The position numbers were made by a program, and so were the translations under genes. The notes under the pieces are model-generated. The model did no database searches, was not told the DNA's origin, and worked only from the letters and a program-made list of their open reading frames with translations. Positions 21,649 through 28,940 of a stretch of DNA of 30,913 nt are shown one piece after another (the stretch's first letter is position 1; each line of letters starts with the position of its first letter). The stretch is from an uncultured Aquimonas sp. (GTDB lineage: Bacteria > Pseudomonadota > Gammaproteobacteria > Xanthomonadales > Xanthomonadaceae), in assembly GCA_946481615.1 (NCBI GenBank), contig CAMLOR010000013.1, positions 1 through 30,913 on the forward strand, written 5' to 3'.

Positions 21649-23712
21649 ATGCCCCAGATCCAGAAAGCCCCGCTCCACGCGCTGCAGATCTCCCGCCACA
21701 ACGTGCGTCGCACCAACAAGGGTGACGTCTCGGAGCTCGCCGCCAGCATCCTCGCCGAAGGCCTGATCAACCCGTTGACCTGCGTCCGCGTGGACGCGGA
21801 CGGCACCGACGAGCGCTTCGAGGTCATCGCCGGCGGCAAACGCTTGCGCGCACACCTGTTCCTGGCCGATCGCGGCGACATCAGCGCCGACCACTTGGTC
21901 GACATCAACGTCATCGACGAAGCGAACGCGCTCGAGATCAGCCTGGCCGAGAACGTCGTGCGCGAGCGCATGCACCCGCACGACGAGTTCGTCGCCTTCC
22001 GCGACCTCGCAGCCAATGGCAAAGGTCCAGACGAAATCGCGGCCCGTTTCGGCGTGACACCGCTCGTCGTGCAGCGCCGGCTGCGCCTGGCCAACGTGTC
22101 GCCGGTGCTGCTACGGCACTTCCGCGACAACAAGCTCAGCGTCGACCAAATGCAGGCGTTCGCGCTGACGGATGACCACCCAGCGCAGGAGCGCGTCTAC
22201 GACTCGGCCCGCAGCGCCTACGAGTTGACGCCAGACCGCATCCGCGCCGCGCTCGCGGACAAGCAAATCCCGACCACGGAACGGCGCGTGCGCTTCGTGG
22301 GCCTGGCCGTGTATGAAGCGGCCGGCGGTGCCGTCACGCGCGACCTGTTCGACGACACCGGCGGCGGCTTCGTGGTCGACGAGAACCTGCTCGACCAGCT
22401 CGCCGAAGAGCGCCTGTGCCGCGAGGCCGAGACGCTCCGTGCCGAGGGCTGGAGCTTCGTGCACATCGAGCGCGACGGCGAAGCGTACAAGTTCACCAGC
22501 AAGTGCGATCACTCGCACCCGAAGCGCGAGGAACGCGTGCTCAGCGACGAGGAGCATGCACGGGTAGCGGCGCTCAAGGTCCGGGCCGAAGACCTGCGCC
22601 AGCAGATGGAGGCCGACGATGCGCTCGACGAGCACGTGCTCACCGAGGAGGCCTACGAGGCCCTCCAGGACGAGCGCCGCGCCGCGCTGCAGGAAATCGC
22701 CGCGCTCACGGCCGAAGTCGAGATCTACTCGCCGCGACAGATGGCCAAGGCCGGCTGCCTGATCGAAATGGGCGAACGCGGCGACCTCAGGATCTCGCGC
22801 GGGCTGATCCCGCGCGCCGAATCGAAAGCCGCGCAGAAGATGGTGGAAGCCGCCGGTGGGACGCCCGCCGCGGCGGCGCCGGCGACGTTGTCCGAGTCGA
22901 TGCTGCGCCGGTTCAGTGCGCATCGGCAGCTCGCCCTGCAGATCGAATTGCTGCAGCGTGCGGACATCGCGCGCGCGGCGCTGGCGCACGCGCTGCTGCT
23001 CCCGCTGCTGTTCCAGGGCGCGAAGGACCGCACCCTCGACGTCTACGCAAAGTCCAACGACGTCGGCCTGCTCGGCTTCGAGGACGTCAACGTGTGCGCG
23101 GCACGCGGGAAACTGCTCGACGCCGTCGAGGGCCTGCGTTCGACGCTGCGTGTGCCGACCGTCGTGACGCAGTTCTGGCCTTGGCTGCTCGAGCAAGGCG
23201 CCGAGACCATCGATGCGCTGCTCGGCCTGGCCGCCGTGCTGACCGTTGATACCGTGATGCGGTATCCGAACGAGGAACCGAAGGGCGTCCCGCTCGAGGT
23301 CGCACTCGACCTCGACATGTCGCAGCACTGGCGGGCGACCGCTACGAACTTCGGATCGCTGGTGCCGCGCGCGATCGCAATCGAGGCCGTGCGCGAGATC
23401 CACGGCAAGGAACAGGCGGCGCGCCTGGAGCCGATGAAGAAGGCCGAACTCGCCGGCGAGGTCGAGCGCCTGGTCGCACCGTTCGCGTGGCTGCCGAAGT
23501 CGTTGCGGCGCGACGGCTACGAGACGCCTAAGCCGTATGCCAGCAGGCCTGTCGACGGCGCGGCCACGCCGAAGCTCAAGCCCTCGGCCACGAGGAAGGC
23601 GGCCAAGAAGACCGCCGGCAAGAAGGCCACCACGAAGAGGCCCAAACCCGCCGCAAAGAAGGCCGTCAAGGCCAAGCCGGCGGAGAAATCCACCCCCAAG
23701 ACGCGTAAGTAG
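21649..23712 (+). CDS. ParB-like nuclease/partition domain protein
   Basis: A 687-residue protein with the ParB N-terminal fold: ISRHNVRRTNKGDVSELAAS, then EVIAGGKRLRAH (about residues 58-69) and ISLAENVVRERMHPHDEF (about 97-114). A helix-turn-helix follows (GPDEIAARFGVTPLVVQRRL, about 125-144). The large middle region has no clear family. The last 60 residues are a Lys/Ala/Pro histone-H1-like tail (KKTAGKKATTKRPKPAAKKA). GGAGCC precedes ATG 21649. Plasmid-like ParB proteins of this size occur in phages. Whether it partitions DNA, regulates or nicks is unknown; no ParA is nearby. Confidence 0.8.
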   Translation: MPQIQKAPLHALQISRHNVRRTNKGDVSELAASILAEGLINPLTCVRVDADGTDERFEVIAGGKRLRAHLFLADRGDISADHLVDINVIDEANALEISLAENVVRERMHPHDEFVAFRDLAANGKGPDEIAARFGVTPLVVQRRLRLANVSPVLLRHFRDNKLSVDQMQAFALTDDHPAQERVYDSARSAYELTPDRIRAALADKQIPTTERRVRFVGLAVYEAAGGAVTRDLFDDTGGGFVVDENLLDQLAEERLCREAETLRAEGWSFVHIERDGEAYKFTSKCDHSHPKREERVLSDEEHARVAALKVRAEDLRQQMEADDALDEHVLTEEAYEALQDERRAALQEIAALTAEVEIYSPRQMAKAGCLIEMGERGDLRISRGLIPRAESKAAQKMVEAAGGTPAAAAPATLSESMLRRFSAHRQLALQIELLQRADIARAALAHALLLPLLFQGAKDRTLDVYAKSNDVGLLGFEDVNVCAARGKLLDAVEGLRSTLRVPTVVTQFWPWLLEQGAETIDALLGLAAVLTVDTVMRYPNEEPKGVPLEVALDLDMSQHWRATATNFGSLVPRAIAIEAVREIHGKEQAARLEPMKKAELAGEVERLVAPFAWLPKSLRRDGYETPKPYASRPVDGAATPKLKPSATRKAAKKTAGKKATTKRPKPAAKKAVKAKPAEKSTPKTRK

Positions 23713-23727
23713 CGCGAGGAGTTGCCC

Positions 23728-24429
23728 ATGGACCGTATCAGCATCCGCATCACCGATGACCGCTTCGGTGACGAGAACCACCGTCGCAGCGTCGAGTTCG
23801 ACGTTGATCTGTCGCACACCGACAACGCCGTGCGCGCGTTGCCGGTCAACCTGGTATCGGACGAGCGTGAGTTCATCGCGCCGACACCGGTGCCAGGCGA
23901 CGTGCTCGAGCAGCAGCTGCGTGCAGCGACCGCCCGCGCCGACGCCCTCGAAGCCGTACTGAACCGCGAGCAGGTCCGCCCCAGGTTCCAAGGTCTGTCG
24001 GCCACCTTCGAGGTGTTGCCGGACGACGATGACAACTGGGTGTACCAGCGCGACAACGTGAACCAGTTGATCTGGTCGCGTACGCTGCGCGATGCGAACG
24101 GCGAAGTGCTGCGACTCACATCGGGCACCGTGGACGAACCGGGCGAAGATGCGCGTGCCTGCGCGGCGCTCGGCCCCGGCTTCCGGCTTCCCACCCGTGT
24201 AGAAGCGGCCACCCTGGTGGACGACACGCGCCACGCGCCCGCCACGTTCGCGCCCTTCGTGGCCGACACCGAGAGCGCGGCCTACGCCACCAGCTCGCCG
24301 GTGTCCGGCTGGCCCAACGGCGTGTGGGCCGTCTACTTCGGCAGCGGCTTCGTCGACGACAGCGGCCGCGCCAACCGCCGCTGCGTCCGCGCGGTGCGGT
24401 CGCTCGGTCCGTCGTCGGCCGGTCAGTAA
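23728..24429 (+). CDS. DGR target protein 3 with extra N-terminal domain
   Basis: A 233-residue variable protein. Residues 1-100 are unique to this target (MDRISIRITDDRFGDENHRR, a possible beta domain, then a helix at VLEQQLRAATARADALEAVL). Residues about 100-233 are the lectin-like domain shared with targets 1 and 2 (VNQLIWSRTLRD, LGPGFRLPTRVEAATLVDD, RRCVRAVR). The variable repeat is residues 190-232. ATG 23728 has GAGGAG six bases upstream; the TTG two codons earlier is less likely. The extra domain may attach this protein to another structure or membrane. Confidence 0.85.
   Translation: MDRISIRITDDRFGDENHRRSVEFDVDLSHTDNAVRALPVNLVSDEREFIAPTPVPGDVLEQQLRAATARADALEAVLNREQVRPRFQGLSATFEVLPDDDDNWVYQRDNVNQLIWSRTLRDANGEVLRLTSGTVDEPGEDARACAALGPGFRLPTRVEAATLVDDTRHAPATFAPFVADTESAAYATSSPVSGWPNGVWAVYFGSGFVDDSGRANRRCVRAVRSLGPSSAGQ
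24296..24423 (+). repeat. DGR variable repeat VR3
   Basis: A 128-base copy of the template repeat with 14 differences, all at template adenines. Two of the template AAC codons (first and last) are still unchanged. Downstream it shares CAGTAATTGGCTTTCTG with VR2 but lacks the CTGCGC hairpin found after VR1 and VR2. Confidence 0.9.
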
Positions 24430-24451
24430 TTGGCTTTCTGAGGACGGCAAC

Positions 24452-24709
24452 ATGACCGAGAAGAGCATCGTCGTGTATGGACCGCAGGGCTGCGGCAAGA
24501 CGCGCCACGCAAAGGCGATCGCGGAGGCGTTCGGCCTCACCACCATCGTCGACGACTGGGATCCCCGCGACCCGGTACTGCGGCGTCAGTCGATAGGCAC
24601 GCTGTTCCTGACGAATGTGCAGCCGTACGGCACGGCGTTTGATCGACGCGTCTATTCGTTCGACGACGCGATGGCGCGCGTGCGCAAGGACGCCAAGGCT
24701 CGCGCGTGA
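24452..24709 (+). CDS. Small P-loop NTPase-like protein
   Basis: An 85-residue protein beginning MTEKSIVVYGPQGCGKTRHA: a Walker A motif (GPQGCGKT, residues 10-17) on a short strand-loop-helix. TTIVDDWDP (about 30-38) could serve as an acidic Walker B. It is too short for a full AAA or kinase fold and may be a minimal P-loop domain or a remnant. A GAGGA ribosome site precedes ATG 24452. It lies between target 3 and the Avd-like gene, overlapping the latter (GTGA), so it is co-expressed with the DGR core. Confidence 0.65.
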   Translation: MTEKSIVVYGPQGCGKTRHAKAIAEAFGLTTIVDDWDPRDPVLRRQSIGTLFLTNVQPYGTAFDRRVYSFDDAMARVRKDAKARA

Positions 24710-25074
24710 CCTCGATCCCGCCCATCGTGCGCCTGGCCGAACGCCTGCTCGCCGACATCGAGCAGGCGGTGGCGCGCTGGAACCGCAGTCACCGCTACAC
24801 GCATGGTGCACGCCTGCGTGATCAGGCGATGACGGTGGCCATCGTCGCGACCCTGGCGTGGCGGGAGCGCGATCGGCGGGCGACGCACGTGCATGAGTTG
24901 GTGCGTGCGATCGATGTCCTGAAGCTGTGCCTGCAGTTGGGCAGCCGAATCCGCGCGTTCGCGAGCCTTCGGCAGTTCGAAGCGCTGTCGCGCCTCGCGC
25001 ACGATCTCGGCCGCCAGGCGGGTGGCTGGGCCAAGCAGTTCCCCTTTACGGGCCAGAATGTGGAGTCCTCATGA
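24706..25074 (+). CDS. avd: DGR accessory protein, Avd-like
   Basis: A 122-residue all-helical basic protein. It has the hallmarks of Avd four-helix-bundle proteins: SHRYTHGARLRDQAM (about residues 28-42), a long middle helix (HVHELVRAIDVLKLCLQLGS) and the C-terminal LGRQAGGWAKQ (101-111). Avd forms a pentamer that binds reverse transcriptase and template RNA and is essential for mutagenic retrohoming in Bordetella phage. The GTG start at 24706 overlaps the P-loop gene stop. Its own stop overlaps the ATG of the TR-RT frame at 25071. Confidence 0.8.
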   Translation: MTSIPPIVRLAERLLADIEQAVARWNRSHRYTHGARLRDQAMTVAIVATLAWRERDRRATHVHELVRAIDVLKLCLQLGSRIRAFASLRQFEALSRLAHDLGRQAGGWAKQFPFTGQNVESS

Positions 25075-26516
25075 CGCCGCAGCGCGCCCAGATACTGAGT
25101 ACCTGCGCCGCCTCTGCGGAGGCCAACTTTATGACGACGCCGCTCTACCCTTCGGGATGGCCGGCAGGGTCCCAAGTGCGCGGGGACACGTCGCCGGTGT
25201 CCGGCTGGCCCAACAACGTGTGGGCCGTCAACTTCAACAACGGCAACGTCAACGACAACAACCGCAACAACCGCCGCTGCGTCCGCGCGGTGCGGTCGCT
25301 CGGTCCGTCGTCGGCCGGTGAGTATCGAGGGGAAGCGCCGACATTCCGCGCGTTGCACGCAGCGTGGCAGCGCGCGCGTCGGAAGAAGCAGCCCAGTGCC
25401 AATCAGCTGCGCTTCGAGACGTTCTGGATCGATGGGCTGCTGGAGCTCGAACAGCAGTTGCAGTCGGGCACCTGGCAGCCGCGGCCGGCGGCGTGCTTCA
25501 TCGCCACGCGGCCCAAGGCTCGTGAAATCCACGCGCCGGATTTCGGCGATCGCGTCGTGCATCACTGGCTGGTGCCGCTGCTCGATGCGTGGTTCGAGCC
25601 GGGCTTCATCAACGACAGCTACGCCAACCGCAAGGGCAAGGGCAGCCATGCCGCAGTGCGCCGCCTGCGGGCTTTCGTGCGCCAGGTGCATAGCGGCCAA
25701 GGCGGCGGCTGGTATCTGCAGCTCGACGTCGCGAACTTCTTCAATCGCATCCACCGCGCCACGTTGTGGCAAATCCTCAAGCGGCGCCTGATCCGCGTCG
25801 GCGCATCCGTCGCGGTCCAGCGCACGACTCACGCGCTGCTGCGGCGCAGCGCCGGCGAGACCGGCGTGCACTACTGCTGCACGCCAGCGGAGCGCGCGGC
25901 GGTGCCGACGCATAAGCAGCTCGCGAACGCGCCGGCCGGCTGCGGCATCCCGATCGGCAACCTGTCGAGCCAGTTTTTCGCGAACGTCTACCTCGATCGC
26001 CTCGACCAGTTCATCAAGCACACGCTGAAGGCGTCGCGCTACCTGCGCTACGTCGACGACTTCGTCCTGGTGCACCACGACCGCGCGCAGCTCGAGGCAT
26101 GGCTGCCGGCGATCGAGCGCTTCCTTCGTGACGAACTGCGCCTCGAGCTGAAGGCCGAGATCAAGCTCGCGCCTCTGGCCACCGGCATCGACTTCCTCGG
26201 CTACGTCGTCTATCCCACCTACACGCGCGTGCGCCGGCGCGTCGTCGCCCACGCAACCGCGGCGCTGGACAGCTGGGAGCGCGATCACGTCGACGGCGTC
26301 CAGATTCACGCGACGCCGGCGCAGCTTGAGCACGTGCGGGCCATCTGGCGCAGCTACGAAGGCCACTTCGCGCACGCCGCGACGCATCGCCTGCGCGCCC
26401 GGTTCGCTCACCGCTTTCCTTGGCTCCCTGCAGCACTGCAGCGGCGCCGTTTTCCCATCCACCACCAATTCAAGGCGGTCTCGATCACCCGCCGCCGCCC
26501 GGAGACGAAGTCATGA
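25071..26516 (+). CDS. DGR reverse transcriptase, with template repeat in its 5' end
   Basis: A 481-residue frame from ATG 25071, which overlaps the Avd stop (ATGA). Residues 41-83 are the translated template repeat. The reverse transcriptase proper runs from about residue 90: PKAREIHAPDFGDRVVHHWL, SYANRKGKGSH, motif A LQLDVANFFN (D219), the DGR-type motif IPIGNLSSQ (293-301), motif C YVDDF (327-331) and FLGYVV. The enzyme makes cDNA from TR RNA with errors at adenines. After the TR no in-frame ATG or GTG with a ribosome site occurs before the conserved region. Translation through the TR, or from a TTG near 25360, are the options. Confidence 0.9.
   Translation: MTPQRAQILSTCAASAEANFMTTPLYPSGWPAGSQVRGDTSPVSGWPNNVWAVNFNNGNVNDNNRNNRRCVRAVRSLGPSSAGEYRGEAPTFRALHAAWQRARRKKQPSANQLRFETFWIDGLLELEQQLQSGTWQPRPAACFIATRPKAREIHAPDFGDRVVHHWLVPLLDAWFEPGFINDSYANRKGKGSHAAVRRLRAFVRQVHSGQGGGWYLQLDVANFFNRIHRATLWQILKRRLIRVGASVAVQRTTHALLRRSAGETGVHYCCTPAERAAVPTHKQLANAPAGCGIPIGNLSSQFFANVYLDRLDQFIKHTLKASRYLRYVDDFVLVHHDRAQLEAWLPAIERFLRDELRLELKAEIKLAPLATGIDFLGYVVYPTYTRVRRRVVAHATAALDSWERDHVDGVQIHATPAQLEHVRAIWRSYEGHFAHAATHRLRARFAHRFPWLPAALQRRRFPIHHQFKAVSITRRRPETKS
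25192..25319 (+). repeat. DGR template repeat (TR)
   Basis: The invariant 128-base donor for VR1, VR2 and VR3. All of its 23 adenines lie in 11 AAC codons and one GAC codon between 25212 and 25271. The 20 bases before and 48 bases after contain none and are identical in all repeats. The base after it is G, where the three VRs have C. It lies between Avd and the RT domain, in frame with the RT. Confidence 0.92.
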
Positions 26517-27667
26517 GCAACACGCAAATCATCCCGCAAGCGAACGACTCACGAGAGCATGTCACTGCAAGCGCGAGTGCGCCGCCAGCAGCGAAGGGCG
26601 ACGCGCAGCGCCGCGCGACGGATGCGGAAATCGCCGAATGGCTCGACCGCCACGATCTGCGAGGCACGCTGCCCGGAAGTGACGCGCGCTGCGCGTTCGA
26701 GGACGCTCAATCGCTGTGCGCCACTGTTCCAACCCCTCCCGAGCCCGGCAGCGTGGCGGAGGATGCGGTCGAGCGCGACCTGCGAAACGCATTGCTCCTG
26801 TTGTCGAAGGCGACGCCCGGCCTACTCGAAACCATCGACGTGAGGAACGAAGGCAACTATGGCGACAGCGGCCCCGATTGTCGCAGCGGCTTCCGGTCCT
26901 ACGCGCTAGTGCGCGATGACGGCAAGAGCATCGCCGACACGCTCAACAGCGAAGTAGCCGTGGTTCACGAAGATAGCGATGGCGACTACCTAGTCGCGTG
27001 GGATGAAGTCGGGTCGAACGACACGGCCGCGCTCGCGGCGTGCTGGAACTTCCTTCGTGCGCACGGTGCAGCCCTCACCGCCGCCGGCACGAAGCCGGCC
27101 GAGGGCGGGCGCGTTGGTGGGGAGGCGGGTGACGAGCGTCTGCGCCTCTCCGCCGAGGTGGTGGCCCTCTGGCATGAAACGTCCGCCAAGGATGAGCGCA
27201 TCCCGAAGGAAGCCATCGGCCTGCATCACGATGCTGCTGAGCTGGTGCGCTACCTCGCTGCCCGCGCACTCACCACCCCGCCGGCCGTGCGCGTCAATCC
27301 CGAGGCGGCGGAGGCGCTCACCTTCGATGCCTTCCGTCGCGCCAACGTCGCGCGCTGCATGAAATGGCATCCGGCAGGAATCGCCTCGTGGTCGCCCTCG
27401 GATTGGCTGACGGCGATCACCGGTGAACTCGGCGAACTCGCGTCGCTGATCAAGATGCGCAACCGCGAGCGCGACGGTTTGCCGGGCAACAAGTTCTCGC
27501 CAACCGACAAGCAGATCGCCGACGAACTGGCCGATGTCTTCACCTACCTCGATCTGCTCGCGGCGGCGCTGGGCGTCGACCTGGGACGCGCCACGGTGAC
27601 GAAGTTCAACGAGGTGTCGGAGCGCGTCGGGTTTCCGGATCGCATTGTCCTGGCCACGGAGGCGTGA
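26513..27667 (+). CDS. Protein with C-terminal MazG-like pyrophosphohydrolase domain
   Basis: A 384-residue protein. Residues about 295-375 form a MazG-type NTP pyrophosphohydrolase domain with metal-binding E305-x-x-E308 (TGELGEL) and E338-x-x-D341 (DELADVF). The first 260 residues are acidic and Ala-rich with no clear domain, although the 120-190 part looks folded (GFRSYALVRDDGKS, YLVAWDEVGSND). Phage MazG proteins may hydrolyse NTPs or lower (p)ppGpp in the host. The ATG at 26513 overlaps the RT stop (ATGA), so it shares the DGR transcript. It is longer than usual MazG proteins. Confidence 0.75.
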   Translation: MSNTQIIPQANDSREHVTASASAPPAAKGDAQRRATDAEIAEWLDRHDLRGTLPGSDARCAFEDAQSLCATVPTPPEPGSVAEDAVERDLRNALLLLSKATPGLLETIDVRNEGNYGDSGPDCRSGFRSYALVRDDGKSIADTLNSEVAVVHEDSDGDYLVAWDEVGSNDTAALAACWNFLRAHGAALTAAGTKPAEGGRVGGEAGDERLRLSAEVVALWHETSAKDERIPKEAIGLHHDAAELVRYLAARALTTPPAVRVNPEAAEALTFDAFRRANVARCMKWHPAGIASWSPSDWLTAITGELGELASLIKMRNRERDGLPGNKFSPTDKQIADELADVFTYLDLLAAALGVDLGRATVTKFNEVSERVGFPDRIVLATEA

Positions 27668-27669
27668 CG

Positions 27670-27891
27670 ATGGAGGCCGAACGACTGCTGCGCCGCGCTG
27701 AGGTCGAACGTCGCGTCGGCCTCAAGCGCTCGGCCATCTACGAGCGCGTGGCCAAGGGCACGTTCCCACGGCCAGTGAAGGACGACGAAGGCGCCGCGGT
27801 GTGGTGGCTCGAATCGGAGATCCAGGCCTGGATCGACCGCAAGGCGGCCGGTCCGCGCGTCGGTGGTAACCCCACCGCCACCGCCGCATAA
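27670..27891 (+). CDS. AlpA-family regulator, possible excisionase
   Basis: A 73-residue MerR-like winged helix: MEAERLLRRAEVERRVGLKR, SAIYERVAKGTFPRPVK, VWWLESEIQAWID. This is the classic AlpA/excisionase pattern (recognition helix, K-G-x-F-P-x-P, W-x-x-x-E-I-x-x-W). ATG 27670 is chosen because GGAGG is 7 bases upstream; GTG 27664 is too close to it. Near the prophage end it may direct excision or activate an integrase gene, though no integrase is in the window. Confidence 0.8.
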   Translation: MEAERLLRRAEVERRVGLKRSAIYERVAKGTFPRPVKDDEGAAVWWLESEIQAWIDRKAAGPRVGGNPTATAA

Positions 27892-27921
27892 TCCCGTCGC
27901 GGCCTTACTTGGTGGCAGATC

Positions 27922-28128
27922 ATGGCCCTCGCTTTAAACGTCAGCACGGAAGTACAGCCCGGCAAGGTAACGCTCGTTGCCGAAATTCGGCATGGGCCCG
28001 CTGGGAAGTGGTACCGATCAGAGGTCGATATCGTTGATCCGATGACGGCGATGGATCTGCCCGAAGCGCTGCGCCAACTCGGCGATGAGTTGGCGCGCAA
28101 TCTGAGCAAGGGAGGAACGCCCGGATGA
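27922..28128 (+). CDS. Small hypothetical protein
   Basis: A 68-residue protein, probably alpha/beta (ALALNVSTEVQPGKVTLVAE, then DLPEALRQLGDELARNLSKG). It is coupled to the next gene by ATGA at 28125-28128. The ribosome site is poor. The family is not recognised; such short proteins are common at prophage ends. Confidence 0.5.
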   Translation: MALALNVSTEVQPGKVTLVAEIRHGPAGKWYRSEVDIVDPMTAMDLPEALRQLGDELARNLSKGGTPG

Positions 28129-28541
28129 GCCAGCGGCAGGAAAGCAATGTCGAACCGCCCCACGAGCCAACGCAGAAATGCACAGGCGAAACCACCGCCT
28201 ACGTCTGCGTTGCGGGCGGCCGCATGGTCTACAGCGTCGACGAACTCGCACGCTTTCCCAGCTGGCACGAAGCCGAACGAGGTGAGCCGGTGGAGTGGCA
28301 GCCGATAAGCAACGCGCCGCGCGATGGCACGACGGTCGACCTGTGGGTCGTATGCGACGACTGTCAGTTCAGAGCAACTGATTTCTATTGGAGCGATCAG
28401 AGCGCTGACTGGGTGAGCGATGCCTCCGACGACATCTTGAGCGCACACGTCGGCAACATGAATCCGCAAGCCACGCACTGGCGACCCCGACCCGCGCCTC
28501 CGCGTGGGTACGAACGTGGGTTGAGAATTCGCGGCGAATAA
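28125..28541 (+). CDS. Hypothetical protein with W-x-P-I-x-x-A-P motif
   Basis: A 138-residue protein. Its central WQPISNAPRDGTTVDLWVVC and closing THWRPRPAPP match a pattern seen in many small phage proteins of the DUF551-like type (W-P-I-A-P-D-G, then HWMPLP-like end). The function is unknown. It is the last prophage gene on this side. Its TAA stop falls in the A-run of the adjoining terminator, so the prophage ends at or very near 28,541. Confidence 0.6.
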   Translation: MSQRQESNVEPPHEPTQKCTGETTAYVCVAGGRMVYSVDELARFPSWHEAERGEPVEWQPISNAPRDGTTVDLWVVCDDCQFRATDFYWSDQSADWVSDASDDILSAHVGNMNPQATHWRPRPAPPRGYERGLRIRGE

Positions 28542-28543
28542 AA

Positions 28544-28564
28544 AAGCCGCTGAATCAGCGGCTT
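28544..28564 (-). terminator. Intrinsic terminator of the tRNA-Ser transcript
   Basis: AAGCCGCTG / CAGCGGCTT forms a 9-bp perfect stem with a three-base loop. On the minus strand it is followed by a run of six T, a textbook Rho-independent terminator 12 bases past the tRNA 3' end. On the plus strand it has no T-run and would only weakly stop phage transcripts. Confidence 0.85.
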
Positions 28565-28575
28565 AGTGCAGCGTC

Positions 28576-28668
28576 TGGCGGAGTGAGAGGGATTCGAACC
28601 CTCGATAGAGCTTTTGACCCTATACTCCCTTAGCAGGGGAGCCCCTTCGGCCTCTCGGGCATCACTCC
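28576..28668 (-). tRNA. tRNA-Ser (anticodon GCT)
   Basis: A 93-base gene including an encoded CCA. The acceptor GGAGTGA pairs with TCACTCC, the GGTTCGAATCC T-arm is present, and the long variable arm marks a class II tRNA. The anticodon loop CTGCTAA places GCT at 28634-28632. It follows csrA in the same orientation. The prophage lies on its 3' side, and tRNA 3' ends are frequent phage attachment sites. Confidence 0.95.
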
Positions 28669-28730
28669 GTGTCGCATGCCCCGGAGCCTTGGCGCCGGGC
28701 GCGAAAGGATAGCCGCGAAGGCCCGTCCGT

Positions 28731-28940
28731 TCAACCCGCGGAAGCGGGATTTTCCACGTTCTCGGCCGCTTCGGGACCTTCGCGCTTGATGCGCTGGTAG
28801 ATCTCCTCGCGATGCACGGAGACATCCTTGGGCGCGCTGATGCCGATGCGCACCTGGTTGCCCTTCACGCCGAGCACGGTGACCGTGATCTGGTCGCCGA
28901 TCATCAGTGTTTCCCCGACACGTCGGGTCAAGATCAGCAT
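28731..28940 (-). CDS. csrA: Carbon storage regulator CsrA
   Basis: A 69-residue RNA-binding dimer that represses or stabilises mRNAs by binding GGA motifs near ribosome sites. The N-terminus [20 protein letters not shown] and the following [20 protein letters not shown] are those of the family, and [10 protein letters not shown] contains the conserved VHREE. The tail ([16 protein letters not shown]) is longer than in E. coli. GGGAGGTG precedes ATG 28940. The order alaS-csrA-tRNA-Ser is typical for gammaproteobacteria. Confidence 0.97.
   Translation of the reverse strand: MLILTRRVGETLMIGDQITVTVLGVKGNQVRIGISAPKDVSVHREEIYQRIKREGPEAAENVENPASAG

Noticed and set aside
21649..23712. Plasmid partition locus
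   Set aside because: There is no ParA-type ATPase and no clear parS array nearby. The gene is embedded in a phage operon.
22111..24546. An 811-codon minus-strand frame opposite the ParB-like and target 3 genes
   Set aside because: It is an antisense shadow in GC-rich DNA. Its composition is Arg/Gly/Leu-biased, while the plus-strand frames have clear domains and ribosome sites.
25071..26516. Group II intron or retron reverse transcriptase
   Set aside because: The motif IGNLSSQ, the neighbouring Avd-like gene and A-specific TR/VR pairs identify the DGR class. No intron RNA domains or retron msr/msd structure are seen.
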